DNA of 64,000 bases from an uncultured Clostridia bacterium. GTDB taxonomy: Bacteria; Bacillota; Clostridia; Christensenellales; UBA1242. The translations under genes were made by a program, and so were the position numbers. Below the pieces are notes generated by a model, which was given only the letters and a program-made list of their open reading frames with translations, had not been told where the DNA came from and did no database searches. Positions 62,862 to 64,000 of the stretch are shown piece after piece. The stretch is from NCBI GenBank assembly GCA_944349905.1, contig CALVNR010000005.1, positions 17,672 to 81,671 of the forward strand, read 5' to 3'. Within the stretch, counting starts at the first letter, position 1; every line of letters starts with the position of its first letter.

Positions 62862-63494
62862 TTAGTTTTTATAAATTTCATTGTTTTCTTCCAATCTTTT
62901 AATAAAAGCTGAAACTTTACTAGCCAACTGTTTATGTCCATACAATGTTAAATGTTCTCCATCTTCACCTATATTTAAATCTATACCAGAAATAAAAAAT
63001 AAACCATGCTTTTTTGTAGCTTCTTCTAAAAGTTTATTCAATTGCAATGTTTTTTCATTTGCTCCTTTGTAATATTTTTTTGTGATAATGGTATTTTCAA
63101 TAATTTGTGGTGGACTAATTATAATAACTTGAGAGTTTGTTATTTTTTTTATTTCTAAAACTAATTTTATAATATTATTTGCTATTTTTATTGAAGAGTC
63201 ATTATATTCACTCTTGCAGTCATTTGTTCCCAATTGAATAATTACAATATCTAAATTTTTATATTTTTTTAAATCATCATGTATTGTCAAAAATGCATTT
63301 CTATTTTCAAGCCATTTATTTTCGTGCGCTACACATCTTCCGCACAATCCATCTATATACAAATTGTGCTTTATTAAACTATACCACCAGCAATCATGCT
63401 TATCATATTGCATAGGAATAGCGTTTTTTGAATAACCATTTATATTTGGAATATATCCCCAAGTATTAGAATCTCCATAACATAATATGTTCAT
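62862..63494 (-). CDS. SGNH/GDSL hydrolase (small, cytosolic type)
   Basis: The ATG at 63494 follows GGGGAG; a longer frame has no SD site. The 210-aa product has GDSNTWGY (catalytic Ser9), a block II-like GRCVAHENKW stretch, LGTNDCKSEY with the block III Asn, and DGEHLTLYGHKQLA with the Asp/His of block V. It is a typical lysophospholipase/esterase-like SGNH enzyme. No signal peptide is present, so it works inside the cell. Substrate cannot be told. The gene lies between DraG and tRNA-Ser on the same strand. Confidence 0.9.
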   Translation of the reverse strand: MNILCYGDSNTWGYIPNINGYSKNAIPMQYDKHDCWWYSLIKHNLYIDGLCGRCVAHENKWLENRNAFLTIHDDLKKYKNLDIVIIQLGTNDCKSEYNDSSIKIANNIIKLVLEIKKITNSQVIIISPPQIIENTIITKKYYKGANEKTLQLNKLLEEATKKHGLFFISGIDLNIGEDGEHLTLYGHKQLASKVSAFIKRLEENNEIYKN

Positions 63495-63548
63495 ATATTT
63501 CACTCCCCCCCCAAAATAATTATCGCACAATTTATTATACAAAAAAAA

Positions 63549-63576
63549 TTGATAAAAACAAAAATATTTTTATCAA
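63549..63576 (-). terminator. Terminator of tRNA-Ser
   Basis: A perfect 10-bp stem TTGATAAAAA/TTTTTATCAA with an 8-nt loop and A/T tails lies 7 bases from the 3' end of tRNA-Ser. Confidence 0.8.
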
Positions 63577-63583
63577 TTTAACC

Positions 63584-63674
63584 TGGCGGGAAGAGAGGGA
63601 TTCGAACCCTCGCGCCGGTTGCCCGACCTACAGCCTTAGCAGGGCCGCCTCTTCGACCTCTTGAGTATCTCCCC
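63584..63674 (-). tRNA. tRNA-Ser (anticodon GCT)
   Basis: A class II tRNA with a long variable arm is readable on the minus strand. The acceptor is GGGGAGA/TCTTCCC with one G-U pair, the anticodon loop is CTGCTAA, the variable arm is GGTCGGGCAACCGGCGC-like, and the T arm is GAGGG-TTCGAAT-CCCTC. The CCA is encoded. GCT reads Ser AGY codons. Confidence 0.94.
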
Positions 63675-63788
63675 AAACATCGTGATTAAAATATAGCATA
63701 TTATTGACTTTTTGTCAATAAATTTAGCTATTAAATCAAAAAGAATTATAAAATTTAAAATATAAAAACAATATTTTTTCAAAAATAG

Positions 63789-63817
63789 TTGACAACAACT
63801 AAAAAAATGATTATAAT
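63789..63817 (+). promoter_or_regulatory. Consensus promoter of the tRNA-Ile transcript
   Basis: TTGACA (63789-63794) and TATAAT (63812-63817) with a 17-nt spacer. The start would be near 63824, before both tRNA-Ile copies. Confidence 0.88.
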
Positions 63818-63858
63818 GACTTTGCAACATATGAAAAAATATGTCGTAATTTATATAT

Positions 63859-63898
63859 AGAGATGTAGCTCAGCCGGTTAGAGCACCACCCTGATAAG
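63859..63898 (+). pseudogene. Partial duplicate of the tRNA-Ile 5' half
   Basis: Forty bases from the acceptor 5' strand through the anticodon loop are identical to 63961-64000; with the four preceding bases the repeat is 44 bases. Beyond it the sequence runs into unrelated DNA with an AACGAG/CTCGTT hairpin and no T arm, so this copy cannot be a tRNA. The second copy begins 102 bp later. Confidence 0.75.
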
Positions 63899-63960
63899 GT
63901 GTATTTGACCACTTTGAGCAAGCCAACGAGAGTTGCTAAACTCGTTAAAACAAACCATAT

Positions 63961-64000
63961 AGAGATGTAGCTCAGCCGGTTAGAGCACCACCCTGATAAG
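63961..64000 (+). tRNA. tRNA-Ile (anticodon GAT), cut by window edge
   Basis: The acceptor 5' strand AGAGATG, D arm TAGCTCAGCCGGTTAGAGC and the anticodon arm with loop CTGATAA are visible. The 3' half lies beyond base 64000, so the acceptor pairing cannot be checked. It is assumed to be the functional copy because the preceding one lacks a 3' half. Confidence 0.75.

Noticed and set aside
1-64000. Alternative genetic code with TGA as Trp
   Set aside because: TGA ends the radical SAM gene at a reasonable place and Trp positions in conserved proteins use TGG.

Overview
The window is AT-rich and uses the standard bacterial code: TGG encodes Trp and TGA is used as a stop. It looks like an uncultured, low-GC Bacillota/Clostridia-type bacterium. 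The evidence is a canonical S10-spc ribosomal operon, strong Shine-Dalgarno (SD) sites, holB-ricT-trmN6 and yabP-yabQ-divIC gene orders, a Spo0A DNA-binding domain, oxygen-sensitive NrdD/NrdG ribonucleotide reductase, and a collagen-like protein reminiscent of exosporium proteins. No phage, transposon or CRISPR array is visible.

Layout. 1-6500: minus-strand ribosomal operon rpsJ-rplC-rplD-rplW-rplB-rpsS-rplV-rpsC-rplP-rpmC-rpsQ-rplN-rplX-rplE (last gene cut by the edge), with a near-consensus promoter and a leader of about 225 nt. 6.5-12 kb: recO with a 52-aa partner gene, a glycosyltransferase, a divergent XRE repressor/membrane-protein pair with visible operators, a DUF4186 gene, tRNA-Arg and cardiolipin synthase. 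11.9-22.8 kb: a 3640-aa membrane-anchored surface protein. 23-35 kb: an ABC-F ATPase, a collagen-like/beta-helix protein, rnhB, a SecB-like protein, an orphan Spo0A effector domain, holB-ricT-trmN6, a P-type cation pump and uppP. 35-46 kb: a 3212-aa lipoprotein followed by a small type I membrane protein. 46-48 kb: an RluA-family pseudouridine synthase, yabP-yabQ-divIC and tRNA-Asn. 48-52.5 kb: a YhcC-like radical SAM protein and a Crp/Fnr regulator divergent from nrdDG. 52.6-62 kb: a secretion/matrix-like cluster holding a membrane-tethered SGNH hydrolase, a 1931-aa GLUG-like protein, two paralogous TasA-like exported proteins and a SipW-type signal peptidase. 62-64 kb: an ADP-ribosylglycohydrolase, an SGNH hydrolase, tRNA-Ser and tRNA-Ile (cut by the edge).

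How it fits together. Three giant surface proteins take up 26.4 kb, about 41% of the window. Two of them share a Gly-rich 'DPY' beta-helix module, and one shares a signal-peptide junction with the two small TasA-like proteins beside SipW. This suggests a matrix or fibre export system. At least five genes have a -10 box exactly six bases before the ATG and no SD site, which suggests leaderless transcripts. Both tRNA-Asn and tRNA-Ile are preceded by a duplicated 5' tRNA portion inside their own leader. The orphan Spo0A DNA-binding domain beside spore-cortex genes suggests altered sporulation control. These are the observations most worth following up.
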